Shown here: positions 1-9,398 of the stretch, piece after piece | How positions within the stretch are numbered: the stretch's first letter is position 1 | Layout of the letters: each line of letters opens with the position of its first letter | DNA from: Chitinophagaceae bacterium | Lineage (GTDB): Bacteria; Bacteroidota; Bacteroidia; Chitinophagales; Chitinophagaceae | Length of the DNA stretch: 64,000 nt | Reading direction: 5' to 3' | NCBI GenBank assembly: GCA_019752045.1 | Contig: JAIEMP010000004.1 | Location: 372,001 to 436,000 of the forward strand | The notes under the pieces: model-generated | The model's input: only the letters and a program-made list of their open reading frames with translations | Databases searched by the model: none | Told to the model about the DNA's origin: nothing | Made by a program: the position numbers and the translations under genes

Positions 1-1547
1 TCAGAACCGTTACTTGTAGCAATAAACCGATAAGTTGGTTGAGGTTGGTTACTTTGAAAGCTTATCATGTTCCTATAGTCCGCATCAAGAAAGCTATTGC
101 TCACCGAGGAGGTAGAGCTTGTTGCTCTCTGAATAAGCATTTGTTGTGCCGCAGGGGAGCTTAAAAGATTCACAGCTTCATCATACTCTGCAACAAAACC
201 TCTGATATTTTCTCCAAATAAAGTTACTTCTCCAGCCATCAGGATAAAATGTTGTAAACCTAAGGGAATATTGGCTCCACGTTGCGGACTGTCATGTGTA
301 ATTAGCAGACGAGTTCCTGTTGATAAACTGGCTTTTGTTATTTCTGCCAAAGCATACCTTGCTACCAAACCACCCATGCTTATTCCAAACACCACATTCT
401 GTTCAGTACTCCCTGCTCTTGCTTTCCATACATTTACAGAGTCCAGCACTTCCCTGAACAATCTTGCATTGCGTTGAATACTGTCTGCCCCGTTTGCATA
501 GTCAATAAAAATTAAATCATAACCCGCTGTATCATCTAATTGTTGATTGAAATTATAGGATCCTGGTTCTTGATTAATACGACGAATAAAATCTACATAA
601 TTGATATTCTGCCAAACATTGGGTGCAATGGCAGATGCATCATAGCCTTCTAATACAATAAACGGTTTGCGGATCATGCCTGTTGTATTGGTTGAGCTTA
701 AACTCACCGATACTTCAGCTCCGGAATGATTGGTTCTTGCGGGAAACAAATGAACAAAATCTGGTGTAATATCATAGGATAAGTTTGCAGCAGCGGGGTT
801 CTGTACAAAAAAATCGGAATAACATTCTTTACTGCTGTTATCGGTAAAAACTGTTTTTATTTTCAATCGTTTGCTTCCTCCGGTTGTATAAGAAATACTT
901 ATGGCTGCGCCTGCTGAAACAGTCCTGTAACCATAACCATCGTTAAAATCAACTGAGAGGTAACTAACCTGTTTACTTGTATTGGTATAAAACTGGTTGC
1001 TGTAAAAAATAAATTGCACCTCTCCATCTTTTGAAAACTTCTTAACAGGCGTAGCAAGATATAGTTCTTTACTGTTATAGGGATTTTGTGATCGGCCTGG
1101 TACATCATGCACCTGCTCATTGGCAACATAGAGTAAATTATTAGAAAAAGCATCTGGCTTTACAGTATTATACTCAGCATAGAAAACCGGGATTGGTACA
1201 GCAGTCGTGTCGTTCCATGATGATTGTAATTGGTTTTTTACTGTTGTAATACCCGGTAAAGGGTTACTGGTTCCTGTATACGTAGTATAAAAATTAAAGT
1301 AAACCAGCCTCCATACATTCATATCAACCAGGTTGCTGTCATGGAGCAAACCGTTAAAATAATACAGCGGTAAAATACCAGCTCCACGTTCTTCAAGAAA
1401 CCCTGTACTGATTTGGCTTTTGTCTAAAGGAGCGAATGCATAAGTAAGTTTCTTTTCATACGTGCCGGTATCCGGAGCCTGTGCCTGCACATTGTTAGCA
1501 TAGATGCATACCATTAACAGGCATGCTGTAAACATGATTTTCTTCAT
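1..1547 (-). CDS. Secreted lipase/esterase-like alpha/beta hydrolase (3' end beyond window)
   Basis: The reading frame is open from ATG at 1547 to the window edge, so the C-terminus is missing; about 515 codons are visible. The N-terminus (MKKIMFTACLLMVCIYA, then NNVQAQ) is a signal peptide ending in a typical AQ cleavage region, so the product is exported. In the second half lies VVFGISMGGLVARYAL, a GxSxG nucleophile elbow followed by the GLVARYAL pattern of PGAP1-like and lipase-type hydrolases. The reaction is therefore probably ester or lipid hydrolysis, but the substrate is unknown. The N-terminal 300 residues are an unrecognised extension. A C-terminal T9SS sorting domain may lie beyond the window and cannot be checked here. 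The gene stands 28 bp downstream of the next minus-strand gene. Confidence 0.7.
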   Translation of the reverse strand, partial: MKKIMFTACLLMVCIYANNVQAQAPDTGTYEKKLTYAFAPLDKSQISTGFLEERGAGILPLYYFNGLLHDSNLVDMNVWRLVYFNFYTTYTGTSNPLPGITTVKNQLQSSWNDTTAVPIPVFYAEYNTVKPDAFSNNLLYVANEQVHDVPGRSQNPYNSKELYLATPVKKFSKDGEVQFIFYSNQFYTNTSKQVSYLSVDFNDGYGYRTVSAGAAISISYTTGGSKRLKIKTVFTDNSSKECYSDFFVQNPAAANLSYDITPDFVHLFPARTNHSGAEVSVSLSSTNTTGMIRKPFIVLEGYDASAIAPNVWQNINYVDFIRRINQEPGSYNFNQQLDDTAGYDLIFIDYANGADSIQRNARLFREVLDSVNVWKARAGSTEQNVVFGISMGGLVARYALAEITKASLSTGTRLLITHDSPQRGANIPLGLQHFILMAGEVTLFGENIRGFVAEYDEAVNLLSSPAAQQMLIQRATSSTSSVSNSFLDADYRNMISFQSNQPQPTYRFIATSNGS

Positions 1548-1575
1548 AGCAGTGTTTTTTATTGGTTAAAAAATA

Positions 1576-2109
1576 TCAGAGTTTTAAATCAAATCTTCCG
1601 TCTGATACAGTAATCGTATCACAACCAGGTTTTGCAAGTTTGAAAAAAAAAGTTCCTGAAATAATATTCTTATTTAAATCAAACTTTGTAATTGTTAAGC
1701 TTCCATTTAGAGGAGTTGTCAGGTCTCGATAAGAGTAATATACACATCCTGTAATAACATCATCAAAATACGCTAAACTTGTATCTTTAATGATTAATGA
1801 GTAAATACCAGTCGATTGTAAATTATCTGAGCTAATTGCTATAGATTGGTCAATAAGATTGTCTTTTCTTCTTGCAGTTATAACCAAAGACCCTCCTCTC
1901 CATCCCGGGTCGTAAGTGATGGTAAGCTTATTTGAAAATAACAAACCTTTCGGCACCCATACTTTACCATTAACCAAGCAACCAAATGTAAATGCTCCGG
2001 TTTGCGTTAGGGGGGGTAGTGTTTCAACTTCAGGGGTTTCTTTCTTGCACTTAAGGTGTAAGGATAAGACAGAGAATAAAAGTAAAAGAAACAGGTGTTG
2101 TGTTTTCAT
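1576..2109 (-). CDS. Small exported protein, possible lipoprotein, unknown function
   Basis: 177 residues. The N-terminus MKTQHLFLLLLFSVLSLHLK followed by CKKE is a signal sequence. The Cys at residue 21 could be lipidated, although HLKC is a poor lipobox. The mature part starts with a FGCLVNGKVWVPKG stretch typical of small Bacteroidota exported proteins with a predicted all-beta fold (they resemble DUF6252-type proteins; this is recall, not a search). No catalytic motif is visible. It lies upstream of the lipase-like gene on the same strand and may be co-transcribed with it. The upstream 250 bp (2110-2359) is very A/T rich with long A and T runs and holds no recognisable gene. Confidence 0.6.
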   Translation of the reverse strand: MKTQHLFLLLLFSVLSLHLKCKKETPEVETLPPLTQTGAFTFGCLVNGKVWVPKGLLFSNKLTITYDPGWRGGSLVITARRKDNLIDQSIAISSDNLQSTGIYSLIIKDTSLAYFDDVITGCVYYSYRDLTTPLNGSLTITKFDLNKNIISGTFFFKLAKPGCDTITVSDGRFDLKL

Positions 2110-2359
2110 GTAAGTTGTTTTTCAATTCACATGTAAGGTAAAAAAAAAAAAATCCAGAATAGCAAATTTTTTTATAAAAAAAAATTGATCTGATTGTTTA
2201 TTAATTGAATTAGATTATATGATTAGTATTAATACCGGGTATCAAAATTGTATTCAGCAATATTTATCTTTCCGCTTTTTGAATTAGCAGCAACAAATAA
2301 AAATCAACCTGATAGAATGTGTTGTGTTTAAGACAAGAAAAACTACAATGAGATGTAAA

Positions 2360-3106
2360 CTAAATTGCTTCGTAGCGTTGCTGTACAAAATCCCAGTTCA
2401 GCACATTCCACCAGGCATTAATATAATCGGCCCGTTTGTTTTGATACTTGAGATAATAAGCATGTTCCCATACATCCAAGCCGAGAAGCGGCGTTCCTTT
2501 GATGTCGCTTAGGTCCATTAATGGATTATCCTGATTGGGTGTTGATCCAATGCGGAGTTGTTTGTCTTTATTGATATATAACCATGCCCATCCGCTGCCG
2601 AAACGGTTTTTACCGGCATCAGCAAACTGTGTTTTAAATGCATCAAAACTGTTAAATGATTGGTTGATGGCTGCTGCTAATGTGGAAGTGGGTGTTCCGC
2701 CTCCATCTTTTTTCATACAACGCCAGAATAATTCATGATTGTAATGCCCGCCTGCATTGTTCCGCAGCTTGGCACTGAATTTTGAAATACTGCTGAACAT
2801 ATTTTCAACAGGCTTGGTCATATCAATCCCTTCTGCTTTTGCGGCATCTTTTAAATTGCCTGCATAAGCAGCCGCATGTTTGCTGTAATGGATTTCCATG
2901 GTGGTTGCATCAATAAACGGCTCTAATGCATTGTAGGCATAAGGGAGAGCTGTTTGATCAAAACCAATGAATGCTGCACTACCCAAAACTTTTGGAGCAT
3001 TGCAGCCGGCAATTGCATCAGCACCAAGCATACCGGCAACAGAAACTGCAACGGTTGTTTTTGCTGATTGATGAAGAAAGCTGCGGCGTGAAATATGTTT
3101 TGACAT
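2360..3106 (-). CDS. sodA: Superoxide dismutase (Mn/Fe family) with Tat signal
   Basis: 248 residues. Converts superoxide to O2 and H2O2. The N-terminus MSKHISRRSFLHQSAKTTVA is a twin-arginine (SRRSFL) signal followed by a hydrophobic Ala-rich stretch, so the folded metalloenzyme is probably exported by Tat. The family landmarks are present in order: metal His in IHYSKHAAAY, NNAGGHYNHELFW with the second His, GSGWAWL, and DVWEHAYYLKYQNKRADY carrying the last Asp and His ligands. GGH rather than AAQ near residue 115, and Gln in STPNQDNPLMD, favour the Mn type or a cambialistic enzyme. It is monocistronic by position; lptG-like starts 45 bp downstream of its start codon, on the same strand. Confidence 0.93.
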   Translation of the reverse strand: MSKHISRRSFLHQSAKTTVAVSVAGMLGADAIAGCNAPKVLGSAAFIGFDQTALPYAYNALEPFIDATTMEIHYSKHAAAYAGNLKDAAKAEGIDMTKPVENMFSSISKFSAKLRNNAGGHYNHELFWRCMKKDGGGTPTSTLAAAINQSFNSFDAFKTQFADAGKNRFGSGWAWLYINKDKQLRIGSTPNQDNPLMDLSDIKGTPLLGLDVWEHAYYLKYQNKRADYINAWWNVLNWDFVQQRYEAI

Positions 3107-3150
3107 ACGAAATGAATTGTTGCTTTAAGTTACGATCATTGACTGACAAC

Positions 3151-4587
3151 TTATTTTTCTTTTACTTTCAGAAAACGATTCAGTTTTAATTTACGAAGCA
3201 TGCGGTAATAAAACTCTGCATTGAAAATAGTAGAGTCCTGCATGGCTTTCCAGGTAAGAAAAAAACCAACCGGCACTAAGATCATGGTAGAGAGCCACAT
3301 ACCGCTGAAAGGTTTCAACACATCTTCTCTTACTAATTTTTCTCCGCTGGTATTGGTAATATGGAACGCAATAAAAAATAAAACGGAGATCACTAGCGGT
3401 AAGCCAAGACCACCCTTGCGAATGATGGAACCAAGTGGCGCACCAATTAAAAACAATACAATGCAGGCAAAGGATAAAGTAAACTTGCGGTGACGTTCTG
3501 ATTTATGTAAGCGTAATTGCTTTTGCTGCTCACTGTAATCGTACGATAAAAAATCAACCTGATTTTTTACGCCGGAGATTTTAGAAGTTAATGCTGTGTA
3601 GACATTTGTTTTTAAACTGTCAGGTATCAGTGCTTCTATAGATTTAATTTTTTGTTTCAGCGGTTTGCTTTTTTTCCACACACTGTCAGGAATCATTTGC
3701 AGCGGCAGGGTAGGTGCAATTTCCCGTGCAGCTTTTTTTGAAACGGTGTAAGTGAGTTTTTGTAAAGAGTCTACAACAGTTGTTAATTGCTGCAGACTTA
3801 ACATTTTGTAATAATTTTTAAATGTTGAGTCGGCCGTTTTTGATAATTTAAACGAACTGAGGTCAAATACTTTTTTATATTCTTTAAAACCCAAACGGTA
3901 GTAATCTGTTTCAGTAGTGCCCGGGTTTCCTTTTTCCTGGTAACGCCATCCGTTTTTTAAATGAAAGTTTAAATAACGCTGATCAGGCGAAATGGTCATG
4001 GTGCCTTTATCGGCCAGTATAATATTATCCTGCAGGGTGTAACTGCTTTCATAAATTACAATGTTGTGAATGATGGAGTCATTTTCTTTGCGGCCAATCT
4101 TAATGGTATAGCCATCGAGCTTTTTATAAAAAATACCTTCTTTAATATCAAAGGCCGGTTTTGCCACACGAATATCATACAACAGTGTACGCATTTTTAA
4201 TTCTGCAACAGGTATAACATAGTTGGCAAATGCAAAAGCAACAACACCCAGCAAGGCCGATACAATTAATACAGGGCGCATAAAACGAATGAGCGGAATG
4301 CCTGCACTTTTAATAGCCACCAGCTCAAAGCTTTCGCCGAGGTTGCCAAATGTCATGATAGATGAAAGTAATATACCCAGCGGTAACGCAAGCGGAACAA
4401 GGGTGGTGCTTACGTAAGCAATAAAACGGAGTAAAGTAAACGTATCAATACCTTTCCCAACAAATTCATCAATATACAGCCAGAAGAACTGGATTACAAG
4501 GATGAACAATGCAATAAAGAAAGTGGCAAGGAATGGCCCGATAAATGCTTTTATAATAAGTTTGTCTAACTTTTTAATCACTGTCAT
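3151..4587 (-). CDS. LptF/LptG (YjgP/YjgQ) family permease
   Basis: 478 residues. Inner-membrane half of the LptB2FG ABC transporter that extracts lipopolysaccharide and feeds it to the periplasmic Lpt bridge. The N-terminus has the family signature: KLDKLIIKAFIGPFLATFF, then a second helix and a third around LVPLALPLGILLSSIMTFG. A roughly 200-residue periplasmic domain follows, then three C-terminal helices (FTLSFACIVLFLIGAPLGSI, then GLGLPLVISVLFFIAFH, then the last near residue 440). Family proteins of this phylum are longer than the 360-residue proteobacterial forms. Only one such gene is in the window, so F versus G cannot be assigned. It is divergent from the unknown gene at 4596 with 8 bp between start codons. 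Confidence 0.88.
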   Translation of the reverse strand: MTVIKKLDKLIIKAFIGPFLATFFIALFILVIQFFWLYIDEFVGKGIDTFTLLRFIAYVSTTLVPLALPLGILLSSIMTFGNLGESFELVAIKSAGIPLIRFMRPVLIVSALLGVVAFAFANYVIPVAELKMRTLLYDIRVAKPAFDIKEGIFYKKLDGYTIKIGRKENDSIIHNIVIYESSYTLQDNIILADKGTMTISPDQRYLNFHLKNGWRYQEKGNPGTTETDYYRLGFKEYKKVFDLSSFKLSKTADSTFKNYYKMLSLQQLTTVVDSLQKLTYTVSKKAAREIAPTLPLQMIPDSVWKKSKPLKQKIKSIEALIPDSLKTNVYTALTSKISGVKNQVDFLSYDYSEQQKQLRLHKSERHRKFTLSFACIVLFLIGAPLGSIIRKGGLGLPLVISVLFFIAFHITNTSGEKLVREDVLKPFSGMWLSTMILVPVGFFLTWKAMQDSTIFNAEFYYRMLRKLKLNRFLKVKEK

Positions 4588-4595
4588 CCATTTTT

Positions 4596-5186
4596 ATGCA
4601 GAGTACAGCAAATGTAAGCCTTTCAGCTTTTGAGAAAGAATTGGTTCGAAATCCGGAATGGATATTAACAAAGAACAAAATCATTGAAAAGGTTTATGTT
4701 TTATTCGGCCATTTAAGCGAAGTGTATAAACAGCATCATGCATCTGTACAACTGCCGCTTGCAGTAACTGCAGCTTCACCTAAAATTTCAAAGGGCGAAA
4801 ACTACAAAGGACTGCCTTATGTAATGCTCGATTATCCCCGTTGTTTTTCGAAAGAAGATGTGTTTGCAGTCAGAACGTTTTTTTGGTGGGGGCATTTCTT
4901 CAGCATCACACTGCATCTGAAAGGAATTTATCTAAAGCAATATCAATCAGCCATTCAACATGCCATCAACAATAAACAACTGAGCAATGCCTGGTTAAAT
5001 GTAAGTGATGATGAATGGGAACATCATTTTGAACAAACGCATATGAAATCAGCAGAAGTAACAACCATTGCTGCAGATGCCGGGATCATTAAGCTTGCTT
5101 ATAAAATTGAATTAGACAAATGGGAAGAAGCAGAACTTTTTCTGTGCAATGCTTTTGATGAATTAATGCAGACTATTACAATTTAG
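4596..5186 (+). CDS. Conserved unknown protein
   Basis: 196 residues, starting at an ATG 8 bp from the divergent permease start. No signal peptide, membrane segment or known motif is seen. The sequence is soluble, mixed alpha/beta in character, and rich in aromatic residues around residues 85-110 (VRTFFWWGHFFSITLHLKG). Codon use is like the neighbours, so I take it as real. It ends with a 4-bp convergent overlap with the START-like gene. I do not recognise the family and propose no function. Confidence 0.75.
   Translation: MQSTANVSLSAFEKELVRNPEWILTKNKIIEKVYVLFGHLSEVYKQHHASVQLPLAVTAASPKISKGENYKGLPYVMLDYPRCFSKEDVFAVRTFFWWGHFFSITLHLKGIYLKQYQSAIQHAINNKQLSNAWLNVSDDEWEHHFEQTHMKSAEVTTIAADAGIIKLAYKIELDKWEEAELFLCNAFDELMQTITI
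4608..4616 (-). promoter_or_regulatory. -7 box of the LptF/G permease gene
   Basis: TACATTTGC on the minus strand, matching the Bacteroides-type -7 consensus TAnnTTTG, 20 nt upstream of the ATG at 4587. It lies inside the 5' coding end of the divergent gene at 4596, so the two transcripts overlap at their 5' ends. Confidence 0.5.
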
Positions 5187-5569
5187 CTACTGCCACCTAA
5201 ACGGTGAAAGAGATCTTTGATCTGATATTCCCACAAACGGCTTTGATCTTTGATTTCTTTTTTATCTGCAAAATCTTTAATCACCAGAATTGTTTGATTG
5301 GAAATTTCTGTTTTCTCAATTCTGAATTCAAAGTATTCATCTTTATGCATATGCTCCCATCTGAAGCGCACAAATTTGTCTAATTCTGTTTCCAGTAACT
5401 CTGCTTTGTCTTCTGATCCGTTCCAGTTAAACGAATAAACTCCATCTCGTTCATCAACTTTATCTGCAAACCATTCTTGTAATCCGGAAGGTGTCGCTAA
5501 AAATTCATATAAAATTGCTGGAGAACATCTAACAGGAAACTCTAACGTGTATAGGACTTTTTTACTCAT
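5183..5569 (-). CDS. START-like (SRPBCC superfamily) domain protein
   Basis: 128 residues. The N-terminal pattern KVLYTLEFPVRCSPAILYEF followed by LATPSGLQEWFADKV is typical of AHSA1/START-like helix-grip proteins, which bind hydrophobic ligands in a central cavity. The middle holds alternating strands (RDGVYSFNWNGSEDKAEL, KFVRFRWEH) and the C-terminus a long helix (SRLWEYQIKDLFHRLGG) that closes the pocket. No signal peptide, so cytoplasmic. The ligand is unknown. The gene overlaps the convergent gene at 4596 by 4 bp. Confidence 0.82.
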   Translation of the reverse strand: MSKKVLYTLEFPVRCSPAILYEFLATPSGLQEWFADKVDERDGVYSFNWNGSEDKAELLETELDKFVRFRWEHMHKDEYFEFRIEKTEISNQTILVIKDFADKKEIKDQSRLWEYQIKDLFHRLGGSS

Positions 5570-5869
5570 TTTATTTCTGATTCACCACTGATAAGATGCA
5601 ATAATAAAAAATTAATGGAGGATTCAAAATTTTAATCTTTAAATTTTGTTTAATCATCAAATATAAAAAACTAAACAAAACATACTCTTTTAGTAGTAAA
5701 ATCAAGCCAGATGGGGTTTTTTTTTGGCTGATCTGTTGAGAATTGTTAAATTCATGTCATAATTTAAAGACTAACACCTACCTCAAGTAATCCTTTTTTA
5801 TTAGCAGTTCATTTGAAAGTGGGTGTTGCCGGAACTATGGAACCTAAGTAATAACCTAAATCAAAGCTT
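5570..5869. other. 300-bp A/T-rich spacer upstream of rpoD
   Basis: No open frame of note. The second half should hold the rpoD promoter. A TTTG at about 5814 followed after about 20 nt by TATGGAAC is a weak candidate, but the -7 box lacks the TTTG part, so I do not claim it. Confidence 0.4.
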
Positions 5870-6742
5870 ATGAGCATGCGCCAACTCAAAATCACAAAGT
5901 CGATCACCAACCGTGAATCGCAGAGTCTTGAAAAATACCTGCAGGAAATTGGTAAGGTGGAATTAATTACTCCTGAAGAAGAAGTAAAACTGGCTGAACG
6001 GATTAAACAGGGAGATCAACGGGCGTTAGACCGCCTTACAAAAGCAAATCTCCGTTTTGTTGTATCAGTAGCAAAACAATACCAGAATCAAGGCCTCTCA
6101 CTCCCCGATCTTATTAATGAAGGAAATTTAGGTCTCATTAAAGCCGCACAGCGTTTTGATGAAACCCGTGGATTTAAATTTATTTCTTATGCTGTTTGGT
6201 GGATTCGGCAAAGTATTTTGCAGGCATTGGCCGAGCAGTCGAGAATTGTACGGTTACCTCTAAACAAAGTGGGGCTTACCAATCGCATCAACAAAGCATT
6301 TTCTCAACTGGAGCAGGAGTACGAACGTGAACCTTCAACAGAAGAAATTGCCGAAGCACTGGAAATAGAAATTGAAGAAGTTGCTTCAACACTTGGAGTA
6401 GCCTCCCGTCATATAAGTATGGATTCGCCTATGTCTGATGGTGAAGAAAACACATTGATGGATGTGCTCGAAAATCCAAATGCAGATGCAACAGATGGTG
6501 AGTTAGATCACAATCAATCATTACAGACAGAAATAACCAGGTCTTTAAAAACATTAACTGAACGCCAGCAGGATGTTATCCGTTTCTTCTTTGGAATCGG
6601 TGTAGATCATCCACTCAGTTTAGAAGATATTGGTGAACGCTTCAACTTAACCCGTGAACGTGTTCGCCAGATCAAGGACAAAGCAATCAGCAAGCTAAAA
6701 ACAAACAGCCGTTGCAAACTGCTGAAAGGTTACCTGGGTTAA
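5870..6742 (+). CDS. rpoD: Primary RNA polymerase sigma factor SigA/RpoD
   Basis: 290 residues, the short primary sigma factor of Bacteroidota, which lacks the long region 1.1. Region 1.2 is [20 protein letters not shown]. Region 2 holds [18 protein letters not shown] and the promoter-melting segment [19 protein letters not shown]. Region 3 is around residues 130-210. Region 4 ends in the -35-reading helix [17 protein letters not shown]. There are two in-frame ATGs; [15 protein letters not shown], the usual N-terminus in the phylum, begins at the second one (5876), so the protein may be 288 residues. It is expected to read the TAnnTTTG promoters seen throughout this window. A hairpin terminator follows at 6764. 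Confidence 0.97.
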   Translation: MSMRQLKITKSITNRESQSLEKYLQEIGKVELITPEEEVKLAERIKQGDQRALDRLTKANLRFVVSVAKQYQNQGLSLPDLINEGNLGLIKAAQRFDETRGFKFISYAVWWIRQSILQALAEQSRIVRLPLNKVGLTNRINKAFSQLEQEYEREPSTEEIAEALEIEIEEVASTLGVASRHISMDSPMSDGEENTLMDVLENPNADATDGELDHNQSLQTEITRSLKTLTERQQDVIRFFFGIGVDHPLSLEDIGERFNLTRERVRQIKDKAISKLKTNSRCKLLKGYLG

Positions 6743-6763
6743 TATTCGCAAATTGTTTTATAG

Positions 6764-6795
6764 CCGGGAGTAAGATAATTACTTCCGGTTTTTTT
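6764..6795 (+). terminator. Rho-independent terminator of rpoD
   Basis: Ten-base-pair stem, CCGGGAGTAA and TTACTTCCGG with one G-T pair and a 5-nt loop, directly followed by seven T residues. Confidence 0.85.
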
Positions 6796-6847
6796 ATGTT
6801 CTGCAATGAATGGATGTTTGATGTTTCTTTTATCTTCGTCAACACGC

Positions 6848-8482
6848 ATGAACAGAATTCTTTCTTATTTAATAATTGCTGCTATCGCTGCCGTTTTATT
6901 TTTCCATTCACTGGGAAAAGTTCATTTGTTTGATTGGGATGAAATCAATTTTGCAGAAAGCGCCCGTGAAATGATCGCCACCGGCAACTATATGCAGGTG
7001 CAGATCAACTATGAACCCTTCTGGGAAAAACCTCCGTTGTTTTTTTGGATGCAGGTAGCCAGTATGAATATGTTTGGTGTAAATGAATTTGCTGCAAGGT
7101 TTCCGAATGCTGTTTGCGGAATCATTACTTTACTCGTGTTGTTTGCAATAGGTAAACGTTTGCACAATGAACGTTTTGCATTTTGGTGGGTGCTGATCTA
7201 TGCCGGCACATTTTTACCGCACATGTATTTCAAGAGCGGCATCATTGATCCTTGGTTCAACCTGTTTATTTTTCTGGGCATTTATTTTCTCGGCAATTTT
7301 ATGGCTGCTAAAGAAGAGAGAAGAAAACTGATTCAACCTTTGTTACTTTCTGCTTTATTTACAGGATTGGGTATTTTAACAAAAGGGCCGGTTGCATTCA
7401 TGGTTATACTGCTCAGTTATGCGTTATTTCTTTTTTTCAATAGAGGAAAAGGATTGGTTGCAATAAAATATTATCTCTGGTGGGGTCTTGCTGTGATTGC
7501 GGTTTCATTGCTTTGGTTTGGGTTAGAAATTCTGCAACATGGCTGGTGGTTTGTCAATGAATTTTTTACCTATCAGGTACGGCTTGCACAAACAAAAGAT
7601 GCAGGCCACGGAGGATTTTTACTTTATCATTTTGTAGTAGTGTTGATTGGTTGTTTTCCTGCTTCCTTACTCATCTTCCGCTATAAGAATCAAATTCATG
7701 AAAACACATCGCAGCAAATTTTCAGAAAACTGATGATTGCATCGTTGATGGTGATCCTGATTGTATTCAGCATTGTAAAAACAAAAATTGTTCATTATTC
7801 ATCCTTTACTTATTTGCCCATTGGTTATTTAGCAGCCTCAACAGTGTATGGTCTTGTAAACAGAACAGCTACTTTAAAATCGTGGCAGAAGTTTGGATTG
7901 TTGTTTCTTGGGTTGATCTGGAGTATCCTTTTTATTGCTTTACCATTGATTGGGAATAATATCCATTGGTTGAAACCTCTATTGCAAAAAGATAAGTTTG
8001 CTTTAGGAAATATTGAAGCATCGGTTAACTGGAGCTATACACATATGATACCGGGTGTGCTGTTTTTAGCTGCCATTATCTTAGCAGCTATCTGGCTGAG
8101 GCAAAAGAAATATCAGCGTGCATTTGCTACCTTGTTCATTGCCGGTATTGGAGCCATGCAGGTGTTACTTACATTATTTACTCCTCGCATTGAACAATAT
8201 TCTCAAAACGCAGCAATTGAATTTTTTCAAACACTGAAAGGGAAAGATGTGTATGTAAAAACGCTGGGCTATAAAAGTTATGCTCAGTATTTTTATACAG
8301 AAATAAAACCCGGTAACCGTAAAGAATCGAAAGATGAAAACTGGCTGTTAACGGGAACAGTAGATAAACCAACTTATTTTATCAGCAAGAATACATACAG
8401 CGATACTGTGATGAAGTATCACGGTGATCGATTAAATATCCTCTACAAAAAAAATGGCTTTGTTTTTTATCAACGGAAGTAA
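6848..8482 (+). CDS. Glycosyltransferase family 39 (ArnT/PMT-like) membrane protein
   Basis: 544 residues from ATG 6848. The frame is open from 6806, but the hydrophobic first helix MNRILSYLIIAAIAAVLFFH begins at 6848. The motif LFDWDEINFAESAREMI is the acidic first-loop motif of dolichyl-phosphate-mannose-protein mannosyltransferase and ArnT-type enzymes (DE being catalytic in the family). FWEKPPLFFWMQ and NEFAARFPNAV are the next conserved loops. About a dozen membrane helices follow, then a soluble C-terminal tail. Such enzymes transfer a sugar from an undecaprenyl-linked donor to lipid A or protein on the periplasmic side. It is convergent with the GT2 gene, with only 5 bp between the stop codons; together they suggest polyprenyl-linked sugar synthesis and transfer. 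Confidence 0.88.
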   Translation: MNRILSYLIIAAIAAVLFFHSLGKVHLFDWDEINFAESAREMIATGNYMQVQINYEPFWEKPPLFFWMQVASMNMFGVNEFAARFPNAVCGIITLLVLFAIGKRLHNERFAFWWVLIYAGTFLPHMYFKSGIIDPWFNLFIFLGIYFLGNFMAAKEERRKLIQPLLLSALFTGLGILTKGPVAFMVILLSYALFLFFNRGKGLVAIKYYLWWGLAVIAVSLLWFGLEILQHGWWFVNEFFTYQVRLAQTKDAGHGGFLLYHFVVVLIGCFPASLLIFRYKNQIHENTSQQIFRKLMIASLMVILIVFSIVKTKIVHYSSFTYLPIGYLAASTVYGLVNRTATLKSWQKFGLLFLGLIWSILFIALPLIGNNIHWLKPLLQKDKFALGNIEASVNWSYTHMIPGVLFLAAIILAAIWLRQKKYQRAFATLFIAGIGAMQVLLTLFTPRIEQYSQNAAIEFFQTLKGKDVYVKTLGYKSYAQYFYTEIKPGNRKESKDENWLLTGTVDKPTYFISKNTYSDTVMKYHGDRLNILYKKNGFVFYQRK

Positions 8483-8487
8483 GCACA

Positions 8488-9225
8488 TCAATACAACTTA
8501 CTCTTCATCAATCCCCATTTGCATAAGCGGTAAATAAGTGAAGTTTTTAAACAACCTAGGCCATATTTCATACTGCGGCTGAAGTTGATGCTGCTGGCTT
8601 CTTCAAAATATTTGGTAGGGCAGGTTACTTCTCCAATTTGAAATCCTTTGTAAAAAATTTGAGCCGCCATTTCATTGTCAAAAACAAAATCATCATTACA
8701 TGCTTCGTATTTGATGCTTTGCAATACCTCTTTACTGAAAGCACGGTAACCTGTATGATATTCTGATAGTTTCTGATTCAACAAAAGATTTTGTGTAAAC
8801 GTTAAAAAACGGTTGGCAATATATTTATACATGGGCATACCGCCTTTCAATGCACCATTTCCTAAAATGCGACTGCCAAACACAACGGGATAAACATCGT
8901 TTCCAATAATACTGATCATTGCATGCAATAACATGGGTGTATATTGATAATCTGGATGCAACATCACCACAATATCGCCACCCAATTCGAGTGCTTTGTT
9001 GTAACAGCTTTTCTGGTTGCCGCCATAACCTTTGTTTTTTTCATGACTTACAATATGTTTGATGCCGAGTTCTTTTGCCTTTTGCACGGTCTCATCTTTA
9101 CTGGCATCATCTACCAGCACCACTTCATCCACAATTTCAAAAGGGATCTCATTGTAGGTGATCTCTAAGGTTTTTGCTGCATTGTAAGCAGGCAATACCA
9201 CAATGACTTTTTTGTTGTTGAACAT
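8488..9225 (-). CDS. Glycosyltransferase family 2, DPM1-like
   Basis: 245 residues. N-terminal GT-A fold: KVIVVLPAYNAAKTLE, then VDEVVLVDDASKDETV with the nucleotide-binding acidic pair. NKGYGGNQKSCYNKAL and the metal-binding region MLHPDYQYTP follow, and GSRILGNGALKGGMP and YHTGYRAFSKEVL match polyprenyl-phosphate glucose or mannose synthases. No C-terminal membrane helices are evident, unlike GtrB types. The likely role is sugar transfer from a nucleotide donor onto a lipid carrier or envelope polysaccharide. The start at 9225 is immediately preceded by a TATCTTTGC box, so the message may be almost leaderless. Confidence 0.87.
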   Translation of the reverse strand: MFNNKKVIVVLPAYNAAKTLEITYNEIPFEIVDEVVLVDDASKDETVQKAKELGIKHIVSHEKNKGYGGNQKSCYNKALELGGDIVVMLHPDYQYTPMLLHAMISIIGNDVYPVVFGSRILGNGALKGGMPMYKYIANRFLTFTQNLLLNQKLSEYHTGYRAFSKEVLQSIKYEACNDDFVFDNEMAAQIFYKGFQIGEVTCPTKYFEEASSINFSRSMKYGLGCLKTSLIYRLCKWGLMKSKLY

Positions 9226-9229
9226 GGGG

Positions 9230-9238
9230 GCAAAGATA
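9230..9238 (-). promoter_or_regulatory. -7 box of the GT2 gene
   Basis: TATCTTTGC on the minus strand, five bases upstream of the ATG at 9225; it matches TAnnTTTG and implies a transcript starting at or very near the start codon. Confidence 0.5.
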
Positions 9239-9240
9239 AG

Positions 9241-9277
9241 GGAGAGGCCCCTCCCAACCTCCCCGGAGGGGAGGCAT
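9241..9277. repeat. CCCCTCCC/GGGGAGG hairpin repeat
   Basis: A G/C-rich hairpin (CCTCCCC and GGGGAGG arms around CCTCCCCGGAGGGGAGG), one of the family also seen near 11745, 53310, 54860, 54935, 57145, 58485 and 58570. Confidence 0.6.
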
Positions 9278-9398
9278 TCCTTGCACAGCCCTCGCTATTG
9301 CTAACATTAAGCAAAAAGAAAAAGCTTTATTTTTTTGTTGAATTTGGTATTTAAGTTGAAATGCTTAGCTATAAAAGAACATAAAAGAGGTAACGCCG

